A stretch of 64,000 bases of DNA from JBEKTY01 sp049515555 (GTDB lineage: Bacteria; Planctomycetota; Planctomycetia; Pirellulales; Thermoguttaceae): assembly GCA_049515555.1 (NCBI GenBank), contig JBEKTY010000020.1, positions 1-64,000 on the forward strand. Reading direction: 5' to 3'. The number at the start of each line of letters is the position of its first letter. The first letter of the stretch is position 1. The notes beneath the pieces were generated by a model, which saw nothing but the letters and a program-made list of their open reading frames with translations, ran no database searches and was not told the DNA's origin. The position numbers were made by a program, and so were the translations under genes. Positions 8,920 to 17,624 of the stretch are shown one piece after another.

Positions 8920-10693
8920 CTCTCATTCCTTCCAGCGTTTGGCGGTAGTTCCACGGCATCCAGTTCTGCGGGTTCGCGCTCGCTGAGCCCGCGTGGCGAT
9001 CGAGTTCGGTAAGGTAGTCGAAGGGATTCGCCCCGGCGAGCTCGCAGGTGTGAATCAGGCTCATGAAAACGTCCCCCACGTGGGCGCCGTGGCGGGTCTT
9101 GTAGAACAAGGAATTCCGCCTATGCCGGATGGCCTTCTTCAATGCCCGTTCGCAGACGTTGTTGTCCAGTGGCGCCCCCGGCACGCGCAGGAAGAGCGTC
9201 AGCTTCTCCCAGCGCTTCAGCAGGTACGAAATCGCTCCGCCGAGCGCTGAGTTGGGCTCCACACGCCGCTCGTCGAACTGTCGTACAAGCCAGATGTGGA
9301 GTTCCTCCATCGTCGGACCGCTCTGGGCCTGGTGAAAGAGCAGTCGTTCCTCGGGCGATAGATTCCGCTCTCGGGCGATTGCGTCGTTGTGGTAGACCAC
9401 GGAGAATGCCTCCAACACATGCTGGCACTCTTCGGGAAATCGGTCGGCCACATCGACGAACTGCCGCCGGCCGTGGGCCAGGCAATTCGCCACGATCGTC
9501 TTCAGCTTGCCAGGCAGGTTCCGCGTCAGCGCATCGCACATCTGAATCGGTGGGGGCAATCCCGCCGCACGCCGGACCAGCACGTCCTTGAGGTTCTCCC
9601 CGGCATGCTGGCGGCCGCTGAGGAACAACGCGATCTTGTGCCCTTCAGCCGTGGCCACGATCCCCGAGGTGAACGTGCCCGTGCGCTCCGGCCCCGGCTC
9701 CTTCGCAGAGTTCTCCAGCGGGCCTTCCGTGGCGGCTCCGGCAAGGTCGTCGGCCGCGTCCTCGGCCAAGGCTGCTTGCCGGGCTCGCTCGCCCATCAGC
9801 TCCAGGATCTTGACCCCCGTGTCGTCGTTATGGAGCACGTCGCCTTTGGCCGCTTGCCGGAGCAGTTCTTCAAAGATCGGCTGGGCACGCTCGGCCTGGG
9901 CCTCGACGATGTCCCACTGGGTCGAGGCGGGCAGGGGAATCCCCAGGCCCGCTTGCAGCTTCTCCGCGCGGTTGAAGGGCATCCCGTTTCCGTATTTCAG
10001 CAGGGCGATCATGCTGCCGACCGTCGCCTCGCGCTTCTCCGCGCCGGCACCATCGGGCGGCTCGGCGGTGAAGACCACGCCGCACAGATTGCAGCGCAGC
10101 TTCTGGAGATAATAGACCGTGGCCCCCACGGGCGCCTGGCCCACCAGCCGCACCACCACGCCCGGGCGGCCCGTCTCGTAGAGCGTGCCTTCTTCACACT
10201 TCGGGCAGGGGTCGCCCGGCTGGAGCGACTCGTGCCGCACCTCGATCTTCTCGGCGCCGGTATAGGCGTCGGCCCCGTTGCGGCCGTGCCCCGGCTGCCC
10301 CTGGGGTGCTTCGCCCGACGCCTGGGAATCGTTCCCAGCAGGGAGCTCCCCGGACGCCTCCGTAGCCGCCTTCGCGCCGGCCTCGGATTGCGTGGCGGCG
10401 GGTAACTCTGCGGCGGCCTGAGCCTCTGGGGACGCCAGTGTGCTGTCCGCGCTCGTCAAGCCGCCGATCACCGCCGACGTCTTCTCGGTCTTCACGCCGA
10501 AGAGCATCTGCCGCAAGCGGCGGATCGTGGTCTCCTTGTCGCCTACCACGTTGACCAAGTGCACATAGGCCCCGATCACGGCACGAATCGTCTCGTAGTC
10601 GCCCGCGTCGAGTTCCTTGGCCTCCAAACGCCGCAGAATCTCTTCCAGCTTGTTCATGTCCAGCTCGACGATCGTGGGCTGCGCTTGGATCAT
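8879..10693 (-). CDS. tnpC: IS66 family transposase (TnpC)
   Basis: About 604 residues from the ATG at 10693. The longer frame to 10807 adds low-quality sequence, so I chose MIQAQPTIVEL; an internal start at MNKLEEILRRL is possible. Domains: an N-terminal helical, leucine-zipper-like region; a low-complexity Ala/Gly/Glu linker; a zinc-binding segment (CPKCEEGTLY ... LRCNLCGVVF); the DDE core starting near LHNDDTGVKIL and including MCDALTRNL and NCLAHGRRQF; and the IS66 C-terminal domain (TCELAGANPFDYL ... WMPWNYR). It catalyses cut-and-paste movement of the element. The gene appears complete. Confidence 0.93.
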   Translation of the reverse strand: MIQAQPTIVELDMNKLEEILRRLEAKELDAGDYETIRAVIGAYVHLVNVVGDKETTIRRLRQMLFGVKTEKTSAVIGGLTSADSTLASPEAQAAAELPAATQSEAGAKAATEASGELPAGNDSQASGEAPQGQPGHGRNGADAYTGAEKIEVRHESLQPGDPCPKCEEGTLYETGRPGVVVRLVGQAPVGATVYYLQKLRCNLCGVVFTAEPPDGAGAEKREATVGSMIALLKYGNGMPFNRAEKLQAGLGIPLPASTQWDIVEAQAERAQPIFEELLRQAAKGDVLHNDDTGVKILELMGERARQAALAEDAADDLAGAATEGPLENSAKEPGPERTGTFTSGIVATAEGHKIALFLSGRQHAGENLKDVLVRRAAGLPPPIQMCDALTRNLPGKLKTIVANCLAHGRRQFVDVADRFPEECQHVLEAFSVVYHNDAIARERNLSPEERLLFHQAQSGPTMEELHIWLVRQFDERRVEPNSALGGAISYLLKRWEKLTLFLRVPGAPLDNNVCERALKKAIRHRRNSLFYKTRHGAHVGDVFMSLIHTCELAGANPFDYLTELDRHAGSASANPQNWMPWNYRQTLEGMRDVQTPSEESCPLD

Positions 10694-10839
10694 GAAAGGA
10701 TGCCACGCAAGGTGACGAAACGAGCGAAACCGCGGGCAACCTCGGCGAAAATGGTTGCCTGCAGCAGGGCTCCCTTTCGCGCACACACACCATAGCACAA
10801 GCCGCACGAAAACAGGAAGAGCAATTCGCGGTTATCCGC

Positions 10840-11193
10840 TTATCCCACCGCCCGCCACACCGGCGCCGCCCGGGTGCCTTCGGGATCGCCGGCCGCCAGC
10901 AGCACCTGCAACTGATGGGCCGCCAGCGCCTTGGTAGCCGCGTGGGCCGCGGTTGGCCACCAGCGGAACCGCCCCCTGGAAAGACGCTTGTGGCACAGCC
11001 AAAAACCTTGGCCGTCGTAAACCAGTACCTTCAACGCCGTCGCCGGCCGGTTGCGGAAGACGAACACCCATCCGCCAAACGGGTCCTGCTTGAGCACCTC
11101 TTTGCAGACCCGCGCCAAGCCGTCGATCCCCCGGCGGAAATCCGTCGGCTCGACCGCCACCACGATCCGCATCTGCGGCGTGAGCTGAATCAT
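10840..11193 (-). CDS. tnpB: IS66 accessory protein TnpB
   Basis: A 117-residue protein with the IS66 Orf2 signature: MIQLTPQMRIVVAVEPTDFR, then RGIDGLA, FGGWVFVFRNR, KVLVYDGQGFWLCHKRLSRG and FRWWP. Family members are about this size and are needed for IS66 transposition, though their biochemical role is unknown. The ATG at 11193 overlaps the TGA of the preceding gene, which indicates translational coupling. Confidence 0.92.
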   Translation of the reverse strand: MIQLTPQMRIVVAVEPTDFRRGIDGLARVCKEVLKQDPFGGWVFVFRNRPATALKVLVYDGQGFWLCHKRLSRGRFRWWPTAAHAATKALAAHQLQVLLAAGDPEGTRAAPVWRAVG

Positions 11194-11621
11194 GACGCGG
11201 GATTCCAGAAGCTGCGGCTGAGTTCCGCCAGGTCGGGCATTGCGATGCCCTTCAGATGAACCCGCATCTTCGCCCCGGCGGCGTCCTCCAATTCCAACGT
11301 GCATTCGCACGGGCCGCCCGTTGGGGAAGGAGCCAATTCGAGAAAGGCGGGCACCGACGCGAAACGTTGGCCGGCGGCACTCCGTTCATGCCCGCCAGCA
11401 CCGGCAGCCCCTTCCTCGATGCGCTGTTTGAGTGCGCTATAGTTGACCCGCAACATCTTGGCGGTGCGGGAAATCCCATACGCGCCGGCCATCTTCGCCG
11501 CCAACGCCCACAACACTCCGGGAATGCGGGTAGGAATCTTACGGGTCCGCCGCCAACGCTCGAATCGCCGCTGCACCCCCTTGAACTGCGTCGGCAGGGG
11601 GCGTGCCCTTCTGGTACCCAT
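11190..11621 (-). CDS. tnpA: IS66 accessory protein TnpA-like (helix-turn-helix)
   Basis: A 143-residue protein starting MGTRRARPLPTQFKGVQRRF. The middle (WALAAKMAGAYGISRTAKML, RVNYSALKQRI) is a helix-turn-helix of the type in IS66 Orf1 proteins. It is first in the transposon operon, starts 65 bases inside the right terminal repeat and overlaps tnpB by four bases. A start at 11666 is possible, but its extra residues look non-coding. Likely binds the element ends. Confidence 0.8.
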   Translation of the reverse strand: MGTRRARPLPTQFKGVQRRFERWRRTRKIPTRIPGVLWALAAKMAGAYGISRTAKMLRVNYSALKQRIEEGAAGAGGHERSAAGQRFASVPAFLELAPSPTGGPCECTLELEDAAGAKMRVHLKGIAMPDLAELSRSFWNPAS

Positions 11622-11686
11622 TGGCTGTCCTCCACAAGCTCTCGTCTCGACAGCCCACGATACCACACCGCCAAAAACGCTTCACA

Positions 11687-11706
11687 CACGCTTGCCGGAA
11701 GGACAC
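11687..11706. repeat. Right terminal inverted repeat of IS66 element
   Basis: cacgcttgccggaaggacac, exact reverse complement of 8235-8254. It lies 56 bases upstream of the integrase start at 11762, so the insertion sits in that gene's promoter region. Confidence 0.85.
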
Positions 11707-11761
11707 TCCCGATGCTTTTCAGCGGGTAGCCGGGCTTACGGTCTTTCTTGGGAGCATTCCC

Positions 11762-13054
11762 ATGGGTGAACGTGTCAAAGTGTCCGTGGTGGAGTTCGGG
11801 GACCGCCGGCATTACATGATGCAATGGCGAGATCCCGTGACCGGGCGGAAGAAAAGCAAGTCAACCAAGGTGGAGCGGACCGGCCGGGCCAAAGAGCGGA
11901 AGGAGGCCGAGCGGGTGGCCGCGAAGTTCGAGGCCGAGCTACGGGAGGGCCGCTACCACGAGCCGTTGCGGGCGACGTGGGCCGAGTTCCGGGAGCGGTA
12001 CGAAATGGAAGTCCTGCCCAGCCTGGCCAGGAAGACGGACGAGAAGTTCTCGGTTGTGTTCAATTCGGTGGAGCGGGCGTTGAACCCCGATCGGCTGGCC
12101 CACCTGACCGAATCCCGCATCAGCGCGTGGCAAGCCAAACTGCGGCAAGACGGCCTGACCGAAACGACGATCAAGGGTTACTCTGCCCACCTGAAAGCCG
12201 CCTTGCGGTGGGCCGAGCGTATGGGCCTGTTGGTCAAGGCCCCGAAGATCGACATGCCAAAGCGGGCCAAGGGGTCCAAGGTGATGAAGGGCCGGCCCAT
12301 CACGGGCGAAGAGTTCGAGCGAATGTTGGCCAAGGTGGCCGACGCGGCGATCGGCCAGCCGAAAGAGGGCCAAGAAGGGCCAACCCCGGAAAGGGCCGAA
12401 CGCAACCGGGCGATCATCGACTCCTGGAAACACTACCTGCGCGGGCTGTGGCTGTCGGGGTTACGGCTGTCCGAATCCCTGGAACTGTGGTGGGACCGTG
12501 ATGATCGGCTGTGTGTGGACCTGTTGGGGACGCACCCCATGTTGCGAATCCCGGCTGAGTGCGAGAAGGGCAACCAAGATCGGGTGTTACCGATGGCCCC
12601 GGAGTTTGCCGAGTTCCTGTTGGCCACCCCCGAAGGCGAGCGGACCGGCCGGGTGTTCAAGCCGATGGCCCGAGCGGTCCGCGGGGAGCGGCTGTGCCAT
12701 TTCCAGGTATCCCGCATCGTGGTCAGGATCGGGAAGGCCGCGGGCGTAAAGGTGGCAACCGACCCCCGATCGGGAACCGTCAAGTTCGCTTCGGCCCACG
12801 ACCTGCGCCGGTCATTCGGGGAGCGGTGGTCCGCCCGGATCATGCCCACCGACCTGATGGCCCTAATGCGACATGAGAGCATCGAAACCACGTTGCGGTA
12901 CTACGTCGGCCGCAACGCGCAGAACACGGCCAAGACGTTGTGGGAAGCCCACAAAAAGGCCGTCAGCGGTAACACTTTGGGTAACAGTCGCCAGATTACG
13001 CCCGAAGCGACCACCGAGGGGCACAATGTAAACCCTTGCACAGTCGAGGGTTAG
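11762..13054 (+). CDS. Tyrosine recombinase / site-specific integrase (first)
   Basis: About 430 residues from the ATG at 11762 (MGERVKVSVVEFGDRRHYMM). The N-terminal arm and SAM-like core-binding domain (residues 60-150) precede the catalytic domain: GLWLSGLRLSESLEL with the first arginine, HDLRRSFGERW (H-x-x-R box), MRHESIETTLRYYVG with the histidine and the nucleophilic tyrosine. All expected catalytic residues appear present. The stop lies five bases from the 3' end of tRNA-Lys, as for integrases whose attachment site is a tRNA 3' end. The IS66 element lies immediately upstream and may have replaced its promoter. Confidence 0.9.
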   Translation: MGERVKVSVVEFGDRRHYMMQWRDPVTGRKKSKSTKVERTGRAKERKEAERVAAKFEAELREGRYHEPLRATWAEFRERYEMEVLPSLARKTDEKFSVVFNSVERALNPDRLAHLTESRISAWQAKLRQDGLTETTIKGYSAHLKAALRWAERMGLLVKAPKIDMPKRAKGSKVMKGRPITGEEFERMLAKVADAAIGQPKEGQEGPTPERAERNRAIIDSWKHYLRGLWLSGLRLSESLELWWDRDDRLCVDLLGTHPMLRIPAECEKGNQDRVLPMAPEFAEFLLATPEGERTGRVFKPMARAVRGERLCHFQVSRIVVRIGKAAGVKVATDPRSGTVKFASAHDLRRSFGERWSARIMPTDLMALMRHESIETTLRYYVGRNAQNTAKTLWEAHKKAVSGNTLGNSRQITPEATTEGHNVNPCTVEG

Positions 13055-13058
13055 GAAG

Positions 13059-13131
<73 letters not shown>

Positions 13132-13134
13132 TGA

Positions 13135-13162
13135 TTGACTTTACGACGACGTGATATAGAAT
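13135..13162 (+). promoter_or_regulatory. Candidate sigma70-type promoter of second integrase
   Basis: TTGACT (13135-13140), 16 bases, TAGAAT (13157-13162). It begins three bases beyond the tRNA 5' end, points away from it, and sits 43 bases before the chosen start of the second integrase. Prediction only; the overlapping TATAGA is an alternative -10. Confidence 0.4.
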
Positions 13163-13205
13163 GAAATGCGGTTCTGATACAGAATTCGCGTTTCGGAGGC
13201 ATATC

Positions 13206-14411
13206 ATGGGTCGTCCTGCAAAGCCCTGGTACTGGAAAGCCCGCAAAATCTGGTGCGTCTGCCACAAGGGAGAGAGAATACTCCTTGGGCCTGATCGTGC
13301 TGAAGCTCTCCGCCAGTACCATCAGATTATGGCGAAACCAGAGGAGAAACGCCAGCCCGTCCAGTGGGGGGCAGTCGCCGCAATCCTCGATGACTTCTTG
13401 ACTTGGACCGAGGAAAACCGGGCGGCCAAGACCTACACCCGTTATAGGGATTTCATCCAGTCCTTCGTTAGTAAATACGGAAGGATGGAAGCGGGCGACC
13501 TCAACCCGTCGCACGTCACCACCTGGCTCAATTCCCACAAGGGCTGGAATTCGACGACGAAACGAAACGCAATCACCGCTCTACAGAGGGGATTCAACTG
13601 GGCGGTCAAGAACCGCGGCCTGCTTCGCAATCCCATCCGCGGCATGGAGAAGCCCGAGGCGAAACGCCGCACGGCGGTCATCACGTCGGCCGAATTCGAC
13701 GAACTGCTAAAACACGTCCATGACGTGCCGTTCCACGACTTGCTGATCGTCTCCTACGATTCCGGCAGCCGGCCCCAGGAGACCAAACAACTGGAGGCTC
13801 GGCACCTGCAACTCGATAAGCAGCGGGCCGTCATTCCCGGCGAAGAGGCCAAGCGAGGCCGAACGCGAGCGATTTACTTTCCCACCGACAGGAGCCTCGA
13901 AATCGTTACGCGGCTCGCCAAGAAACACCCGACCGGCCCGCTCTTCCGAAACAACGAGGGCCGAGCCTGGACGGGATTCGCGGTCAAGCTGCGGTTCGAC
14001 CGTATTCAGGTTTCCATCGGCCGGCAGGAGATGGCCAAACGGGGAGTCGCTTCGGCCGTCACCGAGGCTGAAATCGATGCCCTGGCTCGCGATTGGTCCA
14101 AAGCCCGCCAGAACCGAACGACCGACAAGAAGACGCCCACGAAGCTCTCAGAACTCCGCTCCTTGGCAAGAAAGAAGCTCGTCGCCAAAGAGGCAAAACA
14201 GTACGCCAAGCGATTCCGCCAGTACGACCTGCGGCACAGCTTCGTGACACGGAAACTCCGGGCCGGCGTCGATTCACACGTCGTAGCAGCCCTCGTCGGC
14301 CACAAAGACACGAAGATGATCGACGCTGTCTACTCGCACGTGGCCGATGACCCACAGTTCATGCTGGAGGCGGCCAAGAAGGAAGTCGCCGCGAGAGACC
14401 GTGCTCCCTGA
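13206..14411 (+). CDS. Tyrosine recombinase / phage-type integrase (second)
   Basis: About 401 residues from the ATG at 13206 (MGRPAKPWYWKARKIWCVCH). Residues 60-160 form a core-binding domain (FLTWTEENRAAKTYTRYRDF). The catalytic part has YDSGSRPQETKQL (first arginine), YDLRHSFVTRKL (the R of the H-R box appears as DLRHSF), AALVGHKDTKM, and DAVYSHV with the tyrosine. It is unlike the first integrase in sequence, so this is not a simple duplication. It reads away from the tRNA into the backbone that starts at 14.5 kb and may be that element's integrase. Confidence 0.9.
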   Translation: MGRPAKPWYWKARKIWCVCHKGERILLGPDRAEALRQYHQIMAKPEEKRQPVQWGAVAAILDDFLTWTEENRAAKTYTRYRDFIQSFVSKYGRMEAGDLNPSHVTTWLNSHKGWNSTTKRNAITALQRGFNWAVKNRGLLRNPIRGMEKPEAKRRTAVITSAEFDELLKHVHDVPFHDLLIVSYDSGSRPQETKQLEARHLQLDKQRAVIPGEEAKRGRTRAIYFPTDRSLEIVTRLAKKHPTGPLFRNNEGRAWTGFAVKLRFDRIQVSIGRQEMAKRGVASAVTEAEIDALARDWSKARQNRTTDKKTPTKLSELRSLARKKLVAKEAKQYAKRFRQYDLRHSFVTRKLRAGVDSHVVAALVGHKDTKMIDAVYSHVADDPQFMLEAAKKEVAARDRAP

Positions 14412-14504
14412 CCTGCGGCTCTCCGCCGCCGAGCAAAGCAGTCTCGTGAGGCTCCACACCTCAGTGTGCGAGCCAGATGACGCGACGCGACCGCTGTCGG
14501 ACAG

Positions 14505-15701
14505 CTAGGCCAGCCTCCCCGTCGCGTCCTTTCGTTTTGGCATCACTCGATTACAAATGGCTGTCAAGTGCTCTACCATTTCGGGATCAATGAATAACTC
14601 CGTGATGATTCCGAGTCTGGTGCAACAAGCAAAAATCACTTCTGCCAGCGTCTTCTCCCCGACGGCCGCAACAACAACACCAGGTGTCTCTTCGACTCTA
14701 GCCTTCGATGCACAGCGTTGGAAATCTTCCAGCTTGACCCCCAGCCAAAGTTCTCTCTTTTCAGCAAGGGCCTTTCTCTCCTTGTCCTTCAGGTCGGGCT
14801 TTTCGATGTACACGCCGGCAATGTCACCGAGGACGTGTTCCGACAGCCACGGCCTTTTCACGCCCAACGTCTTCAGGCACTCCTGGGTATAAAGTCCGAA
14901 CCCATTCTCCTCGCCGACAGCAGCGGACTCCGCCCCGCCGACGCCAGTAATAATGCAATCGATGTCCTTTCGTGCATCACCTTCTCCGAAGATCGCACGG
15001 TAAGCGTCGGACCGCTCCACATAGCTTTTCAACACCTGCCTCTCTTCATCGGAGCGAAGGTCTCCTGGAATCACAGCCGGAACGCCTGCCAACGAGTACT
15101 TGTGACTACGCAGGCTTCGATTGAAAACGCGATCCAGCTCCGCACATAGGGCCGAAGGCGTCGTGTTCGCATTAAAGGCACCAATGGGATCCCCGCAAGC
15201 CGGATAGAACTCGACCTTTCGTCTTGCCAATCCCGTTGGGAAGGTGGCCCGAATCTCCTCGACAACTCCCCCGAGCAGCCTTCCCCACGCAACCATGCAG
15301 TGGCGGCACTGAAGTATCAAGTCGCGTACATCAGTCGCGATCTGCCGCCCGAACGTCCTATTGCTAATGTCCAAGCCCCTAATCGAATTCGCCTTTCGCC
15401 CGCTGCCGTAAACACGAATCCGCCGCACGTGGGGAAGTCCTTTCGGCGTCGCCTCATGGATGCGACCGAGAAGCTCTGCACCTTCCTCGAACGCCTCAAG
15501 CACCCTGATCTGGTCTTTGTCCAGGCGGGTTCTATCCAACACCGTGCAGTCTCTGAGGATCCCGTCTCTCTTATAGTCTCTGAGCCATCGTGACACGTCA
15601 TATCTCGATGCCCCCAGCAAAGCAGCAATACCTTCCTCTTTCATATTCCGAGTAGCGAGAAACGCTGCTTGGACTCTCTTCTCGTCGGTGCTTTGTCCCA
15701 T
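14505..15701 (-). CDS. SorC/DeoR-type sugar-binding transcriptional regulator
   Basis: About 398 residues. The N terminus has a helix-turn-helix (MKEEGIAALLGASRYDVSRW). The C-terminal two-thirds is a SorC-like effector domain: CIITGVGGAESAA, HVLGDIAGVYIEK, VVVAAVGEKTLAEVIFACC and LGIITELFIDPEM. SorC proteins bind phosphosugars and control neighbouring operons. I prefer the second ATG (15701) because AGGAG lies six bases upstream of it and abuts the first ATG (15707). It diverges from the HTH gene at 15863 across about 160 bases, which may be its operator region. The effector is unknown. Confidence 0.75.
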   Translation of the reverse strand: MGQSTDEKRVQAAFLATRNMKEEGIAALLGASRYDVSRWLRDYKRDGILRDCTVLDRTRLDKDQIRVLEAFEEGAELLGRIHEATPKGLPHVRRIRVYGSGRKANSIRGLDISNRTFGRQIATDVRDLILQCRHCMVAWGRLLGGVVEEIRATFPTGLARRKVEFYPACGDPIGAFNANTTPSALCAELDRVFNRSLRSHKYSLAGVPAVIPGDLRSDEERQVLKSYVERSDAYRAIFGEGDARKDIDCIITGVGGAESAAVGEENGFGLYTQECLKTLGVKRPWLSEHVLGDIAGVYIEKPDLKDKERKALAEKRELWLGVKLEDFQRCASKARVEETPGVVVAAVGEKTLAEVIFACCTRLGIITELFIDPEMVEHLTAICNRVMPKRKDATGRLA

Positions 15702-15862
15702 CGTCATCTCCTAGCAGTCCAGCACGCATTTGCAAAAAAGGGGCACTGGAATGCAAACCGTTGATACTCGCTTAGCTCGATTACCCTTGACTGTATGGTG
15801 ATGAGCGAGCCACGAACGCCCGTGAGCCGACGTATCGCTGGACCCCGGCCTGAACGTGCCCC

Positions 15863-16099
15863 ATGGAACACCAGAACCGTTTGCTTCGAGTGGCCGACGT
15901 AGCTGAAATCCTGAATTGCTCCCCATCGGAGGTGTATGCACTGAAGGATCGTGGCGAGTTGCCTTACTGCCGGATCGGCGGGATGGTGCGGTTCCTGCCG
16001 CAGGCAGTGGAGGAATTTATCGCGGGCTCGCTCGTCGAACGGGACAACAAGCCGCGTCGCCGAGCTACCATGCCCAATCTCAAACATCTGCGACTTTGA
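15863..16099 (+). CDS. Excisionase-like helix-turn-helix protein
   Basis: A 78-residue protein of the MerR-like winged-helix type found in excisionases: LLRVADVAEILNCSPSEVYA, then LKDRGELPYCRIGGMVRFLP, then QAVEEFIAGS. The tail is basic (KPRRRATMPNLKHLR). It lies 1.5 kb from the second integrase and could be its directionality factor, but such proteins also act as simple repressors. A second member of the fold is at 40155. Confidence 0.75.
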   Translation: MEHQNRLLRVADVAEILNCSPSEVYALKDRGELPYCRIGGMVRFLPQAVEEFIAGSLVERDNKPRRRATMPNLKHLRL

Positions 16100-16269
16100 A
16101 TACACCAAGGACTATTGGACTCAAACCATCGCGATTTGTCAAGCAGATGGAGATGAGATGATCGGCACGCATTGTCCATCGTTGACTAACCTACACCCCG
16201 CCGGAGCGACTTGTCCTTGTCGGCCTTGTTGCGAACCGGCTATCCACGATTCGATCAGGAGCGATTCAC

Positions 16270-16551
16270 ATGCCAGACAAGAAACCGACAACCAGCAAAC
16301 CCGCCGCGATCCAGACGATCCGCGTCGGGAACGTGATTGCTGCAATATTCGAGAATAGCTCGCTCTCCGGCTACCGTTTCATGAGCTACACCCTGGAACG
16401 CTCGTTCTTGACGAGTTCAGGCAGGCAGAGCCGCGGTCTTGGGTTCTTTGCCGAGTCGCTAGAGGATCTGATCCAGGCCGCAACCCAGGCTACCGCATGG
16501 ATCCGCGATAAGCAAAGGGCCGATGCCGCCCGTGGCGACGATTCCCACTAG
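16270..16551 (+). CDS. Small hypothetical protein, paralogue of 32623-32931
   Basis: A 93-residue protein with a lysine-rich N terminus, then IRVGNVIAAIFENSSLSGYR, a beta-rich stretch with SYTLERSF, and the helix ESLEDLIQAATQATAWIRDK. The pattern IR-x-G-x-[IV]-x-AAI[FW]EN ... DL ... A ... A-x-x-WI-x-D is shared with 32623-32931. The pattern of beta strands followed by a helix loosely recalls PC4-like single-stranded nucleic-acid-binding proteins; that is a guess from layout. Function unknown. Confidence 0.65.
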   Translation: MPDKKPTTSKPAAIQTIRVGNVIAAIFENSSLSGYRFMSYTLERSFLTSSGRQSRGLGFFAESLEDLIQAATQATAWIRDKQRADAARGDDSH

Positions 16552-16806
16552 GAACTTCCATGAACCTCTCCGCAATCGTCCGCCACGCTGCCCGCGGCCC
16601 GCCGCACCAGTCGCCCATTCGCACGGCGACCAACACCCAGCAGGTCGCCCTCCGTGTCGGAAGGTCCTGCCAACCTCCCTTAAGCCATGGTCCACTGCGG
16701 CCAGGCAAATCAGCCACGGCACGTACCCGGAGCACGACATAGCGTAACACGTGGGCGTGCCACCTAACCATCAAATACTTAACCAAACTTCTACGGAGGA
16801 GTCGCA

Positions 16807-17028
16807 ATGCCGACCACCAGCAACATCTTCAGTAAGCAAATCGGTAACGTCCGCGTGGAGATTACCGAGGAGTCCACCTTGGGAAAGCTCTCCCACAAGA
16901 TCGAGTTCACCTGCAAGCAGGATGACGGCAGTGAGAGCCACACCTTCAGGGGTGAGGGCGACCTTGCCCAGCTCAACACCGCTGCCTGGCGGGCTCAGGA
17001 GTGGCTCAACCGGCGGCAGGAGGCATGA
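16807..17028 (+). CDS. Small hypothetical protein, distant relative of 16270-16551
   Basis: A 73-residue protein with a good ribosome-binding site (GGAGGA eight bases before the ATG). It has NIFSKQIGNVRVEITEES, a strand with FTCKQDDGSESHTFRG, and a closing helix LAQLNTAAWRAQEWLNRRQE. The order (GNVRVEI strand, mid strand ending in F, final helix with A-x-x-W[IL]) matches the 16270 and 32623 proteins, so it may be a minimal member of the same fold. Function unknown. A strong hairpin follows. Confidence 0.7.
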   Translation: MPTTSNIFSKQIGNVRVEITEESTLGKLSHKIEFTCKQDDGSESHTFRGEGDLAQLNTAAWRAQEWLNRRQEA

Positions 17029-17070
17029 GCAAATGGACGCTGCTCTGTAACGCAGCGTCCGACTAACCCA

Positions 17071-17104
17071 GGCTCGACTCGGGGCTTTTGCCCCGAGTCG
17101 AGCC
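17071..17104 (+). terminator. Strong hairpin, likely transcription terminator
   Basis: ggctcgactcggggc, loop tttt, then the exact complement: a 15-bp stem 42 bases after the stop of the 16807 gene. No U-run follows, so factor-independent termination may be weak; it could also protect an RNA 3' end. Confidence 0.6.
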
Positions 17105-17160
17105 ACTTCCACTTCACCGCCAGCCCTAACACCAACCCGTTTCAAGAAAGGTTCCCAATC

Positions 17161-17577
17161 ATGAGCAATCAGAACCCCATCGACCAGTCGCCCGAAAATG
17201 CCGTGGATTTAACAGCCTTCGACGCCAACTACGCCGCGGCCGAGGTTACCACCAGCAACCAGGTTCCCGATGGCAAGTACCGCGTCAGCGTCGCGAAGGT
17301 CCGGCTGAGTCATAGTCCCAACGGCACCTCCCTTCTAACCTGGGATCTTCGTATCGTGGCCGGCCAGTTCGCCGGCCGGCACGTTTTCAAGAGGATGGCG
17401 ATCACCGACAAGTCCCTGCCCCACATCAAGCACGACTTGCTGCTGGTGGGCCTGGACCTTGGTAGCAAGTTCAGCAGCCTGGCGGATCACCTGGAGTCGC
17501 TTGCTGGCAAGACATTGTCCGTTACCAAGCGGACGACGAAGGACCTCCACTTTCAGAACGTCTATTTCAACAAGTAA
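17161..17577 (+). CDS. DUF669-like protein
   Basis: A 138-residue protein. After a polar N terminus it reads VPDGKYRVSVAKVRLSHSPN, GTSLLTWDLRIVAG, FAGRHVFKRMAITDKSLPHI, HDLLLVGLDLG and TKRTTKDLHFQNVYFN. The layout P-D-G-x-Y-x-[VA], small-molecule-like strands, G-R-x-[VL]-F-x-R, then a late F-x-N-V resembles DUF669 proteins, which in phages sit beside recombination and replication genes and are suspected to bind DNA. Separate from its neighbours by hairpins on both sides. Confidence 0.6.
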   Translation: MSNQNPIDQSPENAVDLTAFDANYAAAEVTTSNQVPDGKYRVSVAKVRLSHSPNGTSLLTWDLRIVAGQFAGRHVFKRMAITDKSLPHIKHDLLLVGLDLGSKFSSLADHLESLAGKTLSVTKRTTKDLHFQNVYFNK

Positions 17578-17624
17578 CGCTTGCCATGCACCCGGCTAAG
17601 GCCGTTCATTCTCGCAAGTTCTCT

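Larger units (their letters stand above)
8235..11706 (-). mobile_element. IS66-family insertion sequence with passenger gene
   Basis: The element is bounded by perfect 20-bp inverted ends and carries the IS66 set in order on the minus strand: tnpA-like (11621), tnpB (11193), tnpC (10693), plus a passenger gene (8919). tnpA and tnpB overlap by ATGA, and tnpC and the passenger overlap by 41 bases. The eight bases flanking the ends (gtatactc left, tcccgatg right) are not the direct repeat expected after transposition, so one flank has probably been rearranged. All frames are intact. Confidence 0.85.

Noticed and set aside
8235..11714. Target-site duplication for the IS66 element
   Set aside because: The eight bases next to each end (gtatactc, tcccgatg) do not match in direct orientation, nor with one-base shifts of the ends.
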